A stretch of DNA of 64,000 bases, from the NCBI RefSeq assembly GCF_009905605.1, contig NZ_JAAAKZ010000005.1, positions 124,001 through 188,000 of the forward strand. Reading direction: 5' to 3'. The notes beneath the pieces were generated by a model. That model did no database searches. It saw only the letters and a list, made by a program, of their open reading frames with translations, and was not told the DNA's origin. The stretch comes from Runella sp. CRIBMP. Lineage in GTDB: Bacteria; Bacteroidota; Bacteroidia; Cytophagales; Spirosomataceae. Below are positions 44,687 to 53,718 of the stretch, piece by piece. The stretch's first letter is position 1, and every line of letters starts with the position of its first letter. Position numbers and translations under genes: made by a program.

Positions 44687-45742
44687 ATGATAACCAACAC
44701 CTTAAAAACCATCCTCCTCTTGTTGGCAACGGCCTTCATCAGCCAAGCCCAGCAAACCTACGCCGAGAAACTCGGCTGGCCCAAAGGAGCCAAAGTCGTG
44801 ATTTTCCACGTAGACGACCCGGGCATGTCGTATTCTTCCAACCAAGGAACCATCAAATCGGTAGAGCAGGGCGTGGCTACGTCGTGCAGCATCATGTTTC
44901 CGTGCTCATGGTCAGCGAGTTTTGTCAACTATATCCAAAAAAGCAACCCCAATCTCGACGCGGGGGTGCATTTGACGTTGACATCGGAGTGGCGCGATTA
45001 CCGTTGGGGCCCCGTGGCGGGCTTTCAAAACGTACCGAGTTTGGTAGATAAAGAAGGGAATCTGTGGCACGAAGTAGCCCAAGTCGTGAAAAACGGCACC
45101 GCCGACGACGTAGAAAAAGAGATCAGAGCGCAAGTAGAAAAAGCGTTGCGGATGGGCCTAAAACCCACCCACCTGGACTCGCACATGGGAACACTCTTTG
45201 CACACATTCCTTTCATGGAGCGTTACATCAAAGTCGGCGTTGAATACGGCATTCCAGTCATGTTTCCGGGCGGTAACAACAAGTTACTGATTGAATGTCA
45301 GCAATACCCCATCATCAAACGAATGAAGGCCGAAGGTAAATGGCAGGAAGGCATGAAATTGCCTGAACCCGAATTAACCAAAATGTCGGGAGCCGTAGGA
45401 CAAAAAATCTGGCAATCGGGCTTACCAGTGTTGGATGATTTGCATACCATCAGTGGCGATTGGAAACCCTCTACCCCCAACCCAACACCCGAAGAATGGG
45501 GCAAGTACAAAGCCCAAAAATTCATCGAAACCCTCAACAACATGCAGCCCGGATTGGCCATGTTCATCGTTCACAGCAGCGACGTGACCGATGCCTTCAA
45601 GCACATCAGCGCATCGGGCGGTTCACGCTATGCGGATATGCTATCCATGATGAATCCCGAACTGAAAGCCTATATTCAATCGCAGGGCGTCATCCTCACT
45701 ACATGGCGTGAGGTGATGGAACGCCGGAAGAAAGTAAAGTAA
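44687..45742 (+). CDS. YdjC/ChbG-family carbohydrate deacetylase
   Basis: The 351-residue protein has a signal peptide (about 1-21, FISQAQ). The YdjC/ChbG fold shows metal-binding blocks HVDDPGMS (Asp pair), VHLTLTSEW and THLDSHMGTLFAH. ChbG removes one acetyl group from chito-oligosaccharides such as N,N'-diacetylchitobiose. The secreted form here, between GH92 and a sialidase-like protein, suggests de-N-acetylation of GlcNAc units outside the cytoplasm. It is 155 bp after GH92, with the BIME-like repeat between them. Confidence 0.87.
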   Translation: MITNTLKTILLLLATAFISQAQQTYAEKLGWPKGAKVVIFHVDDPGMSYSSNQGTIKSVEQGVATSCSIMFPCSWSASFVNYIQKSNPNLDAGVHLTLTSEWRDYRWGPVAGFQNVPSLVDKEGNLWHEVAQVVKNGTADDVEKEIRAQVEKALRMGLKPTHLDSHMGTLFAHIPFMERYIKVGVEYGIPVMFPGGNNKLLIECQQYPIIKRMKAEGKWQEGMKLPEPELTKMSGAVGQKIWQSGLPVLDDLHTISGDWKPSTPNPTPEEWGKYKAQKFIETLNNMQPGLAMFIVHSSDVTDAFKHISASGGSRYADMLSMMNPELKAYIQSQGVILTTWREVMERRKKVK

Positions 45743-45890
45743 TTTGATTTGTCACCGGCACCGGCACCGGCCGCCTGGCTGAACGGGTCTAAATCGAACG
45801 AATTAACACCTAAATACTCACCGAGAATATAAAATTATACCACCATGCAAAGGCTCTTAGATGCTTACAGCATGAAAAAATTAAATCTTA

Positions 45891-47078
45891 ATGAAATTCC
45901 GTTTTCCTTTCTCCATTTTTCTCCTTTTCACCTTTGGTTCCCTGCAAATCACCTTTGCGCAATCCTCCCCCATTGTCCGCTCCATGCTGATTTTTCCGGG
46001 TCAGGAAAAACACGTTCACGGCAGCAGCTTGGTTCATTTACCCAATGGAGATTTTCTGTCCGTGTGGTTTTATGGGAGCGGAGAGCGTACCGCCGACGAC
46101 GTCAAAATCATGGGTGCACGGTTGAAAAAAGGCGAAACCGTTTGGAGTGAGCCATTTGAAATGGCCGACACGCCCCACCTTCCCGATTGCAACCCCGTGT
46201 TGTTTCTAAACCAACAGGGCAAATTGTTTTTGGTCTGGATTGCAGTGCAGGCCAACCAATGGGAACAATCAATCTTGCGTTTTAAAACTTCGACCGATTA
46301 CGCTAAAAGCGGCCCACCTATTTGGAGTTGGCAGGACAATATTTTACTCAAACCTGACGATAATTTTGCCAAAGAGGTAGCCGAAAAATTCAAGAAACTG
46401 CCCGAAAATACCGCAGGTTGGGCGGGGTATGCGCCCAAATACGACAACATGATCATCGAAGCCGCCAAAGATGCCCCCAAACGCAGCATCGGGTGGATGA
46501 CGCGTATCAAACCGATGCTGATGGAAAATGGTCGCATTGTGTTGCCGCTGTATTCCGACGGGTATAATTTTTCGCTCATGGCTATTTCCGACGATTTTGG
46601 AACGACCTGGAAACCAAGCCTGCCGCTCGTAGGGCGTGGGCCGATTCAGCCGGCGTTGGCAAAACGTAAAAACGGGAACTTGGTGGCGTACCTGCGCGAC
46701 AGCGGCGACGAGCCTACGCGTGTTCACATCAGCGAATCTTCCGACAAAGGTGAAAGTTGGACGGCTTCCCTCAAAACCGACATCCCCAATACCGCAAGCG
46801 TTGAAATATTGACGTTACAGGACGGTAAATGGGCTTTTTTGGGCAACGACATCGACGACGGTCGCTACCGCGTGAGCCTGTATCTATCTGATGATGAAGG
46901 GAAAACGTGGAAGTGGAAAACACGCCTCGAAGATCACGCCCGCGACAAGGGCGGTTATTCGTACCCCTGCCTGATTCAAACGCCTGACGGTTTATTGCAC
47001 ATTACCTACTCCGCCCACGCCGATAACAAAAACAAGTCCATTAAGTACGTAGTAGTTGACCCTAAGAAGATGAAGTAA
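45891..47078 (+). CDS. Secreted sialidase-like BNR-repeat protein
   Basis: The 395-residue protein has a signal peptide ending near ITFAQ (about 1-24). The BNR/Asp-box six-bladed propeller is of the PF13088 type, with SLVHLPNGDFLSVWFYGSGER, DCNPVLFLNQQGKLFLVWI, RIKPMLMENGRIVLPLYSD and ISESSDKGESWTA. The family includes exo-alpha-sialidases and other glycosidases; the arginine triad expected of true sialidases cannot be proven from sequence alone. The start was set at 45891, where the signal peptide begins. It ends at a strong inverted repeat (47093-47162). Confidence 0.82.
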   Translation: MKFRFPFSIFLLFTFGSLQITFAQSSPIVRSMLIFPGQEKHVHGSSLVHLPNGDFLSVWFYGSGERTADDVKIMGARLKKGETVWSEPFEMADTPHLPDCNPVLFLNQQGKLFLVWIAVQANQWEQSILRFKTSTDYAKSGPPIWSWQDNILLKPDDNFAKEVAEKFKKLPENTAGWAGYAPKYDNMIIEAAKDAPKRSIGWMTRIKPMLMENGRIVLPLYSDGYNFSLMAISDDFGTTWKPSLPLVGRGPIQPALAKRKNGNLVAYLRDSGDEPTRVHISESSDKGESWTASLKTDIPNTASVEILTLQDGKWAFLGNDIDDGRYRVSLYLSDDEGKTWKWKTRLEDHARDKGGYSYPCLIQTPDGLLHITYSAHADNKNKSIKYVVVDPKKMK

Positions 47079-47092
47079 TCGGCTTTATCTTT

Positions 47093-47162
47093 AACCACTA
47101 AGGCACTAAAGGCCATTAAGAAGAGGTTAACCCCCTTAATGATTCTTAGTGCCTTAATGGTT
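47093..47162. terminator. Bidirectional inverted repeat between convergent genes
   Basis: AACCACTAAGGCACTAA (47093-47109) pairs with TTAGTGCCTTAATGGTT (47146-47162), with one G-T pair. Inner ATTAAG/CTTAAT arms extend it. It occupies nearly the whole gap between two converging genes, so it likely ends both transcripts. Confidence 0.7.
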
Positions 47163-47170
47163 ATAAAAAC

Positions 47171-47995
47171 CTACAACTTCTTCAAAATTTTCACCAACTT
47201 TTCTGTAATCACTTCGTAGCCCTCGTCGGAGGGGTGGAGGCCGTCGTAGGTCATGGCAATGGACTCGACGGGGTAAGGATATTCGTCGGTTTCGGGGTTG
47301 AAAGGAACGTCAATAAAATCAGGGTAAGCGTAGTTTTTGTACACGCCCGTTTGCGGGTCTTTCAGCCGTTTGTACTTTACCAACTTCTTCACGCTTAAGC
47401 GTTTGGTGTTGTACAAATCAATCACTTTCAGTTTTTCATGCTTCCCAATCGCGTTGATGGCCTCCGCAAACTGACCGAGCATTTGCCCTTTTTTCTCTTT
47501 GTACGAACCGTACGCGTTGTTTTTCATATTGGCGATGTACACAAAATCGACCCGCTGCATGGGCGTCATCAATATAATTTTGGCATCCGGGTTAAGGCGG
47601 CGTAATTTATCAATGATGATGCGAAACGAACCATAGAACGTTTGGTAGCCACCGTTATTTTCATAGTCGGCAAAGGTGCCCAACGGTCGTCCGCCCCACC
47701 AATCATTCGTCCCCAGAAAAACGGTGTACACATCGGCTTTGGTCAGGTTGAGCGTTTCTATTTTTTCCGCGATTCGGGCAGCCGTCCAGCCGTTGTATCC
47801 CTTGTTAACATACTCAACATGAGGCAGTTTCTCCACCACCCGCGTCATGTACCCTTTCGTAATTCGGTTGCCAGTTTCCTTTTGGTGTTCGTTCAGGTAG
47901 GTGATGGAGTCGCCAATGGCCACCCAGGTGATCTTTTCGGGAGAGAATGAACTGAACAGTCCAACGAGGACAATCAACGCAATGATTTTTTTCAT
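47171..47995 (-). CDS. Secreted SGNH/GDSL hydrolase
   Basis: The 274-residue protein has a signal peptide (about 1-17; KKIIALIVLVGLFSSFS). SGNH blocks are AIGDSITYL (nucleophile Ser), NKGYNGWTA (Gly), FLGTNDWW (Asn) and YDGLHPSDEGYEVI (Asp and His). These enzymes are esterases or lipases, often de-acetylating sugars. The open frame extends to 48166, but the added 57 residues are basic and unlike a signal; Met at 47995 gives the expected secretion signal. It is convergent with the sialidase-like gene and divergent from the next gene. Confidence 0.88.
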   Translation of the reverse strand: MKKIIALIVLVGLFSSFSPEKITWVAIGDSITYLNEHQKETGNRITKGYMTRVVEKLPHVEYVNKGYNGWTAARIAEKIETLNLTKADVYTVFLGTNDWWGGRPLGTFADYENNGGYQTFYGSFRIIIDKLRRLNPDAKIILMTPMQRVDFVYIANMKNNAYGSYKEKKGQMLGQFAEAINAIGKHEKLKVIDLYNTKRLSVKKLVKYKRLKDPQTGVYKNYAYPDFIDVPFNPETDEYPYPVESIAMTYDGLHPSDEGYEVITEKLVKILKKL

Positions 47996-48205
47996 GCCTA
48001 AAGTTAAATTGGGTGTATACTTTCTCCCAAAAGCCTTCAAGCGCGTTTTTATCCTTGCACACTTTGCAGGTTTTATCCCCCATAAAGGCACAATTAAGTC
48101 CTTTTTCGGGCGCTGATAAATTATTTCATTTTCCGAAAAACAATATTTCCCCCGCCTGCTCGTCATTTATAAAACAGCCGTTTTAACTAAAGTGAATCCC
48201 TTCCA

Positions 48206-49594
48206 ATGAAAAGTATCGACGTACTTCTTTTAGCCGGTATCATAATCACCGCACTATGGTTGATCATCTTCCCCAAGCGGACGAATGGTAGTTTAAAATT
48301 CTTAGTCGCGTTGACTGTCATCTTGGCTCTTGTACAGCTTTTCACGGAAGGGTACTATTGGCAATATGTACCCAGCTATCTACTGCTATTGGTGATGGTC
48401 ATGCAGTCGATTTTCTTAAAAGAAAACACCAGTAAACTAAAAATCAGGCTCCTGCGCTTTACGTTGCTGTTTTTGCTTTTGGCCTCCATTGTTCCGTGGG
48501 CCATTTTTCTACCCATTCCCACATTGATCAAACCTCAGGGGAATTACCCGGTAGGAACCAGAATTTTTCGTTGGGTCGACGTTGATCGGTTTGAGCATAT
48601 AACTTCAGACCCTCATGACAGAAGAAATGTGGTGGTTCAAGCGTGGTACCCCACCGAAGCAAACGCAAAAGGCGCTCATTCCCCCTACCTCGACGGACTG
48701 AATCATTTGCCGGAAAAAATCGGTATGCTACCCAAACGACTATTTGACCACTATGACCAAATCAATACCTATGGGATACTGAATGCTCCCATCTCTAAAG
48801 CACAACATCAATGGCCTGTGGTTATTTTTTTAACCGGGAATGTGGCCTCACGTGCGTTTTATACAAGCCTTATTGCCGGGCTGGCAAGCCATGGGTATGT
48901 TGTTCTGGCGCTTGACCATCCCTACGAGGCCATGATTACCCAATTGGCAGATGGCACAATCGCCACTACCATCGAAAATCATCCAAATAATGCTCCTGAC
49001 CTCACTCAATTCATGAAAGGTCGCCTCGACCTCCGAATTGCCGATGTAAAATTTGTACTGAATCAACTGAACAATCCAAAAGCTTGGCCCGACCCATTTT
49101 TAGGATCTCTTAATCAAAACCGTATGGTGATTGCAGGACATTCGTTGGGAGGCGCTACGGCCGCGGTGGCCATGGCGTCTGATTCACGATTGAAAGCGGC
49201 GGTTAATATAGACGGTACACTCTATGGAGAACTGCCAACACCTACCGGTCCGCGTCCTTTCCTACTCATAGAAAGTAACAAAGAGCAAGGTGAACGCTAT
49301 CGGAGGTATGAAAATGGAAATCAACGGTTCTTTAAACAATTTGGGGGAGGATATCGGTATGAGCTATTGGAAGCTGACCATTATAGTTTTACAGATGCAC
49401 CGCTTCTGCTGGCACCCCCTACTCGCTTTTTGGCCGGGGCTGTTTTAGGATTTGGCAACATCCCAACAAAGACGCATACTGCCACCATAGCCCTTCTAAA
49501 TACTTTCTTTCAGGGTGTTCTGAACGATAAACGCGCTGATTTGGATTCCGTGGCTAACCGTTATAAAGGGATTGTTCGAAAGCCAATTGATTAA
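48206..49594 (+). CDS. Membrane protein with PAF-acetylhydrolase-like alpha/beta hydrolase domain
   Basis: The 462-residue protein has four N-terminal membrane helices (about 5-22, 28-47, 50-68 and 80-105). The soluble alpha/beta hydrolase domain (about 110-450) resembles platelet-activating-factor acetylhydrolase, with an oxyanion block (VVIFLTGNVASRAFY), nucleophile Ser in VIAGHSLGGATAA, Asp in NIDGTLYG and His in EADHYSFTD. It probably cleaves short acyl esters outside the inner membrane. It is transcribed alone. A 142-bp gap without recognisable features separates it from the convergent DUF4062 gene. Confidence 0.83.
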   Translation: MKSIDVLLLAGIIITALWLIIFPKRTNGSLKFLVALTVILALVQLFTEGYYWQYVPSYLLLLVMVMQSIFLKENTSKLKIRLLRFTLLFLLLASIVPWAIFLPIPTLIKPQGNYPVGTRIFRWVDVDRFEHITSDPHDRRNVVVQAWYPTEANAKGAHSPYLDGLNHLPEKIGMLPKRLFDHYDQINTYGILNAPISKAQHQWPVVIFLTGNVASRAFYTSLIAGLASHGYVVLALDHPYEAMITQLADGTIATTIENHPNNAPDLTQFMKGRLDLRIADVKFVLNQLNNPKAWPDPFLGSLNQNRMVIAGHSLGGATAAVAMASDSRLKAAVNIDGTLYGELPTPTGPRPFLLIESNKEQGERYRRYENGNQRFFKQFGGGYRYELLEADHYSFTDAPLLLAPPTRFLAGAVLGFGNIPTKTHTATIALLNTFFQGVLNDKRADLDSVANRYKGIVRKPID

Positions 49595-49736
49595 TGTTTT
49601 TTTGCCAATATCCTTGCTTTTAAGCTACTTGATTGTCATTTACCGTGTTATAAACAGGCTTGTTATTTTGTGTTCACTGTCAGGCTTGGGAAGGTTGCGA
49701 ACAACTTGGACTTTAATTGGTTAATTTTATCAAAGA

Positions 49737-51047
49737 TTACTCTTTAAGGGAAACATTAATTGGAATATCATATTCAACTGGGCTGCCAAATTCTTCACAT
49801 ATAACACTTATTTTTGCAGAAAAAAAGCCTTCATTGATTGGCATAATATATACATTATTGGCAACAAAACTTTTTGTATGTAATAAACTCTTAATCCATA
49901 TTTTCAATGTATTCTTATCAATCTTTACAGAATCATGAAATGAAGGAACAGGCATAGTATCAATCCTTGATCCTAATGTAGAATATTTATTAATTCCAAG
50001 ACTTCTATTTACTGCATCCTTAGCGATTTTTAAAGGGCTTTCAGGAATATCGGCGGGATAATTCCAATCCTTTAAATTTTCTTTAATCTTTTCATTTAAT
50101 AATTTGACATTATCTGGGAATGTTATCGTAATATTTATATCATTTGCTTTTAAACTCCCCTCATTGATAATTTTTAGATTAAGTTCATCAATACCTGCTT
50201 TTGAACGCTCATAATGATGAATTTTATTATTATATTCTGATACTATCTGAGGATTATTCTCAATCCAATTATTATAATTAATGGCATCATCTTGGTAATA
50301 GTACTCTTTTTCATCACTAGACAAATAAGAAGGAGGTATAATAGGTACTTTATTTAAAACCTTAGAAGTAGAAAAATTTTTTAACAAACAGAGTTCTATT
50401 GATTCAATATTATTCAATTTAATATTGAATTTAGGCTTATTACTAAAATTAAGTTTTAGCTTCTCGTTCTCTTCTTTTAACTCTCTATATCCTTTGCTCA
50501 ATTTAGCCATCTCATTGAGAACTTCTACTGAGACAGCAGAGTCACTCTTTACCCAGCCTACCCTTGGGTATTTTCTAAAGGCTTTCGGTAAAGCGATAGA
50601 AACTTTTTGCCCTAAATCACTTGGATAATCCCAAAATTCAACCATAGAGTTTTTTTTAACTTTTTCAATAAATGCGTCAAGCTTAACATTTTTATCTTGA
50701 TTTGTTTCGCGTTCATTGGGAGTAGTCGGTATTTCCCTCTTACGGATATATGCGTAAATAGGAACTCCCATTTCTTTAGCATAATCAAATTCTTTTTCTG
50801 TATATCCAACCCCTTCATTAGTTACTGAACCATAACGATTACCAATAATAAGTAAATAATAGTCACTGTTATTAATAGTCTCCTGAATTGTTTCCCATTG
50901 GTCGGCATTATCTGCACTGAACATTTCCATTCCTATTGGTATATGATACATATTTAGTATCACCTTAATAATTTCTTGTCGGGCTTCAATAAGATCCGTA
51001 TAAGTTGAACTTATGAAAATTTGATATTTTTTTTCTAACATGCTCAT
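49737..51047 (-). CDS. DUF4062-domain protein, AT-rich and probably horizontally acquired
   Basis: The 436-residue cytoplasmic protein has an N-terminal DUF4062 domain (about 5-150; YQIFISSTYTDLIEARQEI, EMFSADNADQWETIQETI, SDYYLLIIGNRYGS). This is a TIR/deoxyribosyltransferase-like Rossmann fold often attached to STAND-type ATPases and stress or defence proteins. A short coiled coil (about 185-205) precedes an unrecognised C-terminal region without a P-loop. The gene is visibly richer in A and T than its neighbours (many AAA, ATA and TTA codons), and interspersed repeats lie on its upstream side. A defence or signalling role is only a hypothesis. Met3 (51041) is an alternative start. Confidence 0.8.
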   Translation of the reverse strand: MSMLEKKYQIFISSTYTDLIEARQEIIKVILNMYHIPIGMEMFSADNADQWETIQETINNSDYYLLIIGNRYGSVTNEGVGYTEKEFDYAKEMGVPIYAYIRKREIPTTPNERETNQDKNVKLDAFIEKVKKNSMVEFWDYPSDLGQKVSIALPKAFRKYPRVGWVKSDSAVSVEVLNEMAKLSKGYRELKEENEKLKLNFSNKPKFNIKLNNIESIELCLLKNFSTSKVLNKVPIIPPSYLSSDEKEYYYQDDAINYNNWIENNPQIVSEYNNKIHHYERSKAGIDELNLKIINEGSLKANDINITITFPDNVKLLNEKIKENLKDWNYPADIPESPLKIAKDAVNRSLGINKYSTLGSRIDTMPVPSFHDSVKIDKNTLKIWIKSLLHTKSFVANNVYIMPINEGFFSAKISVICEEFGSPVEYDIPINVSLKE

Positions 51048-51120
51048 TCCATTATAAAATTTATTTCAATTTTAATATTAAATTCTATAATATCCACACT
51101 TAAGTTTTGAAGCAAAATAA

Positions 51121-51180
51121 GACTTTCCAAGTTTAAGGCTTAAGTTGCTGATAATCATAGGTATTAAAACTTGAAAAGTC
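51121..51180. repeat. GACTTTCCAAG-family inverted repeat, copy 1
   Basis: GACTTTCCAAGTTT (51121-51134) pairs with AAACTTGAAAAGTC (51167-51180), with one mismatch. The second family member is at 55995-56042. Confidence 0.65.
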
Positions 51181-51254
51181 TCGTTTAATTCTGTTTAATT
51201 ACTTACACATATCGTTTTGTTAAATTTAATATTTTTCACTTGCATTCACTCCTC

Positions 51255-51368
51255 CGCAGTCGCTCACGTCCCGCGAGTGACGACTATTTTGAAGCCTCCG
51301 GCCTCTTTTATGATTGTACGGTCTGAGGCCTTTGAATACCGGTCACTCGCTAGAAGCGAGCGAATGCC
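51255..51368. repeat. Dyad-symmetric interspersed repeat (BIME-like), copy 2
   Basis: GTCGCTCACGTCCCGCGAGTGACGAC and GCCTCCGGCC on the left, GAGGCC and CACTCGCTAGAAGCGAG on the right. It aligns with 44527-44638 along its whole length, with substitutions in both halves. Confidence 0.75.
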
Positions 51369-51490
51369 CTCATACCTCCCCCCATTTTTCTCCCTCCCAA
51401 ATAGCCCTAACGCCCGCATACTGCGTACTATAAACGTAAATGCGATTCGCTGAATCGTTCTGTTTTATTCAACACCAATACTCCCGTTTT

Positions 51491-53701
51491 ATGAAGTGTC
51501 ACTTTCTCCTTTTGGGCGCACTGCTGAGTTCGCCCGTACTTTTTGCTCAAAAACCCAAGCAAGCTGTACACCAAGATATTCCGTTTGTGCAGGAGTACAG
51601 CATCAAATACTATTTCAAAGACGCCGCCGAACCGCTCAAAGCCTATACCGATCTCAACGGAGGCATCAAAGTCAGCACCAAATCGGGCTTGTACCAACTG
51701 TACGCGGGGCAATTTTTGTACCCAGGCACGTTGGAAAAAGACGTTTCGTACCGTCCCATTGCCGACAAGAAAATCGCCAATTTAGGCTTGTACCAACACC
51801 AGTTTGTGATGATTGACGACAAAGCCGTATTGAGCAACGCTTGGGCGGGAAAACTTTACACAAAACATTCATTGTCAGACGCGTATCTGTTGGCGGGAGG
51901 AAAGGATTTCAGCTTTCTGATTTCCAACGGCTCGCAATTGGAATATTTACCCAAAGAAGGAACGTCGTGGAAAGAGAGCATCAGCAACGGTAAGGTGCTG
52001 GATTTAAAATACGACGCAAGCGGCGATTTGTTTTACGCACTATCCGAAAACGCCGTTTATTCGGTTTCGGGCAAAGACAAAAAACTGCAAAAAATCTATT
52101 CCGCCAATGACCTGACCTGCTTTGAGTTGTTTTCGGGAAAAATTGTGGTCGGCACCAAAAATGGCTACCTCGAATTGGACAAAACGGGCAAGGTCGTCAC
52201 ACCGCTTCAACAAAAACTCCCTTGGACGGAACTGACCTGTATTTCGGTCATTGACAATCAGTTGTGGTTTGGCTCTACTATGGGAGCGTTTATGCGCAAG
52301 CCCGATGGCAAGTTTAATTACTACGCCTCCGAGCGCTGGATTCCCTCCGACAAGGTGGTGCACATCTCCAAAGGTGACGAAAATTCGGTACTGATCCTAA
52401 CCGACAAAGGCGTGGGAAAATTGGTGTTTACCAAAATGACCTTGCAAGAAAAAGCCGAATTTTACGACAAGCAGGTACGCACCCGCCACATCCGCAACGG
52501 CTTCAACGGGACATTGGGCCGCATGAAAAATGGCAATTTGGCCACGGGTACTTTGCAGGATTCCGACAACGACGGCCTGTGGACTTCCATGTATTTGGGC
52601 GGCGAGATTTTCCGCTACGCGGTCACCAAAGACCACAAAGCCCTCCAACACTGCCGCGAATCTTTGGATGCGATGGAGCGACTTTACACCATCAACGGCG
52701 TACCCGGCTTTCCATCGCGGTCATTTGAGCGCACTGGTTATAAATACGAAGACAAGCCGTGGCGTCGCACTTCTGACCCCGAATGGGACTGGAAGTCAAC
52801 CACGAGCAGTGACGAGGTCATTGGGCACATTTTTGCCTTTGGGGCCATGGCCGAATTGATTGAGGACAAAGACCTCAAATCGCGCTCCATTGCGCTGATT
52901 GATACGCTGATGAGTCACATTATCAAAAATGACATGTACTTGGTGGACTGGGACGGCAAACCTACGCTGTGGGGAAAGTGGCATCCCGATTACGTCAATT
53001 CGTTTCCAATTAACGTTGGCGACCGTAAACTAAATTCGTCCAATATCGTGGCCATGCTGCAAACGGCCTATCACTTCACCAAAAAAGAGAAATACAAAGC
53101 CAAGGCGTTTGAACTCATGAAAAAACACGGGTACTACGAAAACCTGATGCGCCCCATGAAGATCATCGGCCAAGCCCCGGCCAACGCCGACGAATGGAGC
53201 AAGCACCTATCCGGCGACTGGAATCACTCCGACGATGAAATGTATTACATGGGCTATTGGGGACTGTATCGCTATGCTTTCAACGACACGCTCAAGGCCA
53301 ACTACAAAAAAGCCATCGTGGACCATTGGCAGTTTGAACGTCCTGAAAAAGACGGACTTTGGAATATTTTGACGGCGATGACGGGCATTCAGGATTTCGA
53401 TCTGGAGGAGTCTGTGTGGTTTTTGCAGGAATATCCGTTGGACATGATTGATTGGACGGTCAAAAACAGCCATCGCAAAGACATCGAAATGTTGCCGCCC
53501 AATTTTATCGAACAGCTTACCAAAGAAGTGCTTCCACCCGATGAAGTGGGCATGATTCGCCACAACAACAGCCGTTTTCTTTTGGACCGAAACGGGCGGG
53601 GAAGCTCCGAATTAAGCGCTGGCGATACATGGTTGCTGCCGTATTGGGCAGGGCGGTATCTGGGCGTCATCAGCGGCCCCACAACGGCAACCAAAAAGTA
53701 G
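51491..53701 (+). CDS. Secreted propeller + alpha/alpha-toroid protein, paralogue A
   Basis: The 736-residue protein has a signal peptide ending near VLFAQ (about 1-20). The N-terminal half (to about 310) is a propeller like the two-component-regulator type (blocks YRPIADKKIANLGLYQHQFV, LWFGSTMGAFMRKPDGKFNY). The C-terminal half (about 330-720) is helical, like an (alpha/alpha)6 toroid: SDNDGLWTSMYLGGEIFRYA, VDWDGKPTLWGKWHPDYVN, WNHSDDEMYYMGYWGLYRY, NSHRKDIEMLPPNF. Conserved Asp, Glu and Trp clusters suggest a sugar-active enzyme, but I do not recognise a named family. ATG 51491 was chosen because it starts the signal peptide; the frame is open from 51440. The paralogue follows 17 bp later. 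Confidence 0.75.
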   Translation: MKCHFLLLGALLSSPVLFAQKPKQAVHQDIPFVQEYSIKYYFKDAAEPLKAYTDLNGGIKVSTKSGLYQLYAGQFLYPGTLEKDVSYRPIADKKIANLGLYQHQFVMIDDKAVLSNAWAGKLYTKHSLSDAYLLAGGKDFSFLISNGSQLEYLPKEGTSWKESISNGKVLDLKYDASGDLFYALSENAVYSVSGKDKKLQKIYSANDLTCFELFSGKIVVGTKNGYLELDKTGKVVTPLQQKLPWTELTCISVIDNQLWFGSTMGAFMRKPDGKFNYYASERWIPSDKVVHISKGDENSVLILTDKGVGKLVFTKMTLQEKAEFYDKQVRTRHIRNGFNGTLGRMKNGNLATGTLQDSDNDGLWTSMYLGGEIFRYAVTKDHKALQHCRESLDAMERLYTINGVPGFPSRSFERTGYKYEDKPWRRTSDPEWDWKSTTSSDEVIGHIFAFGAMAELIEDKDLKSRSIALIDTLMSHIIKNDMYLVDWDGKPTLWGKWHPDYVNSFPINVGDRKLNSSNIVAMLQTAYHFTKKEKYKAKAFELMKKHGYYENLMRPMKIIGQAPANADEWSKHLSGDWNHSDDEMYYMGYWGLYRYAFNDTLKANYKKAIVDHWQFERPEKDGLWNILTAMTGIQDFDLEESVWFLQEYPLDMIDWTVKNSHRKDIEMLPPNFIEQLTKEVLPPDEVGMIRHNNSRFLLDRNGRGSSELSAGDTWLLPYWAGRYLGVISGPTTATKK

Positions 53702-53718
53702 TTTAACGCTTACCGTTT

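Larger units (their letters stand above)
51048..51490. other. Gene-free stretch of repeats
   Basis: It holds the GACTTTCCAAG inverted repeat (51121-51180) and the BIME-like element (51255-51368). The first 70 bases are AT-rich promoter-type sequence for the DUF4062 gene. No coding region is supported; short frames here are not convincing. Confidence 0.6.

Noticed and set aside
45755-45775. Tandem CCGGCA repeats before the sialidase-like gene as a regulatory element
   Set aside because: Only two to three short units, with no dyad and no link to a promoter box.
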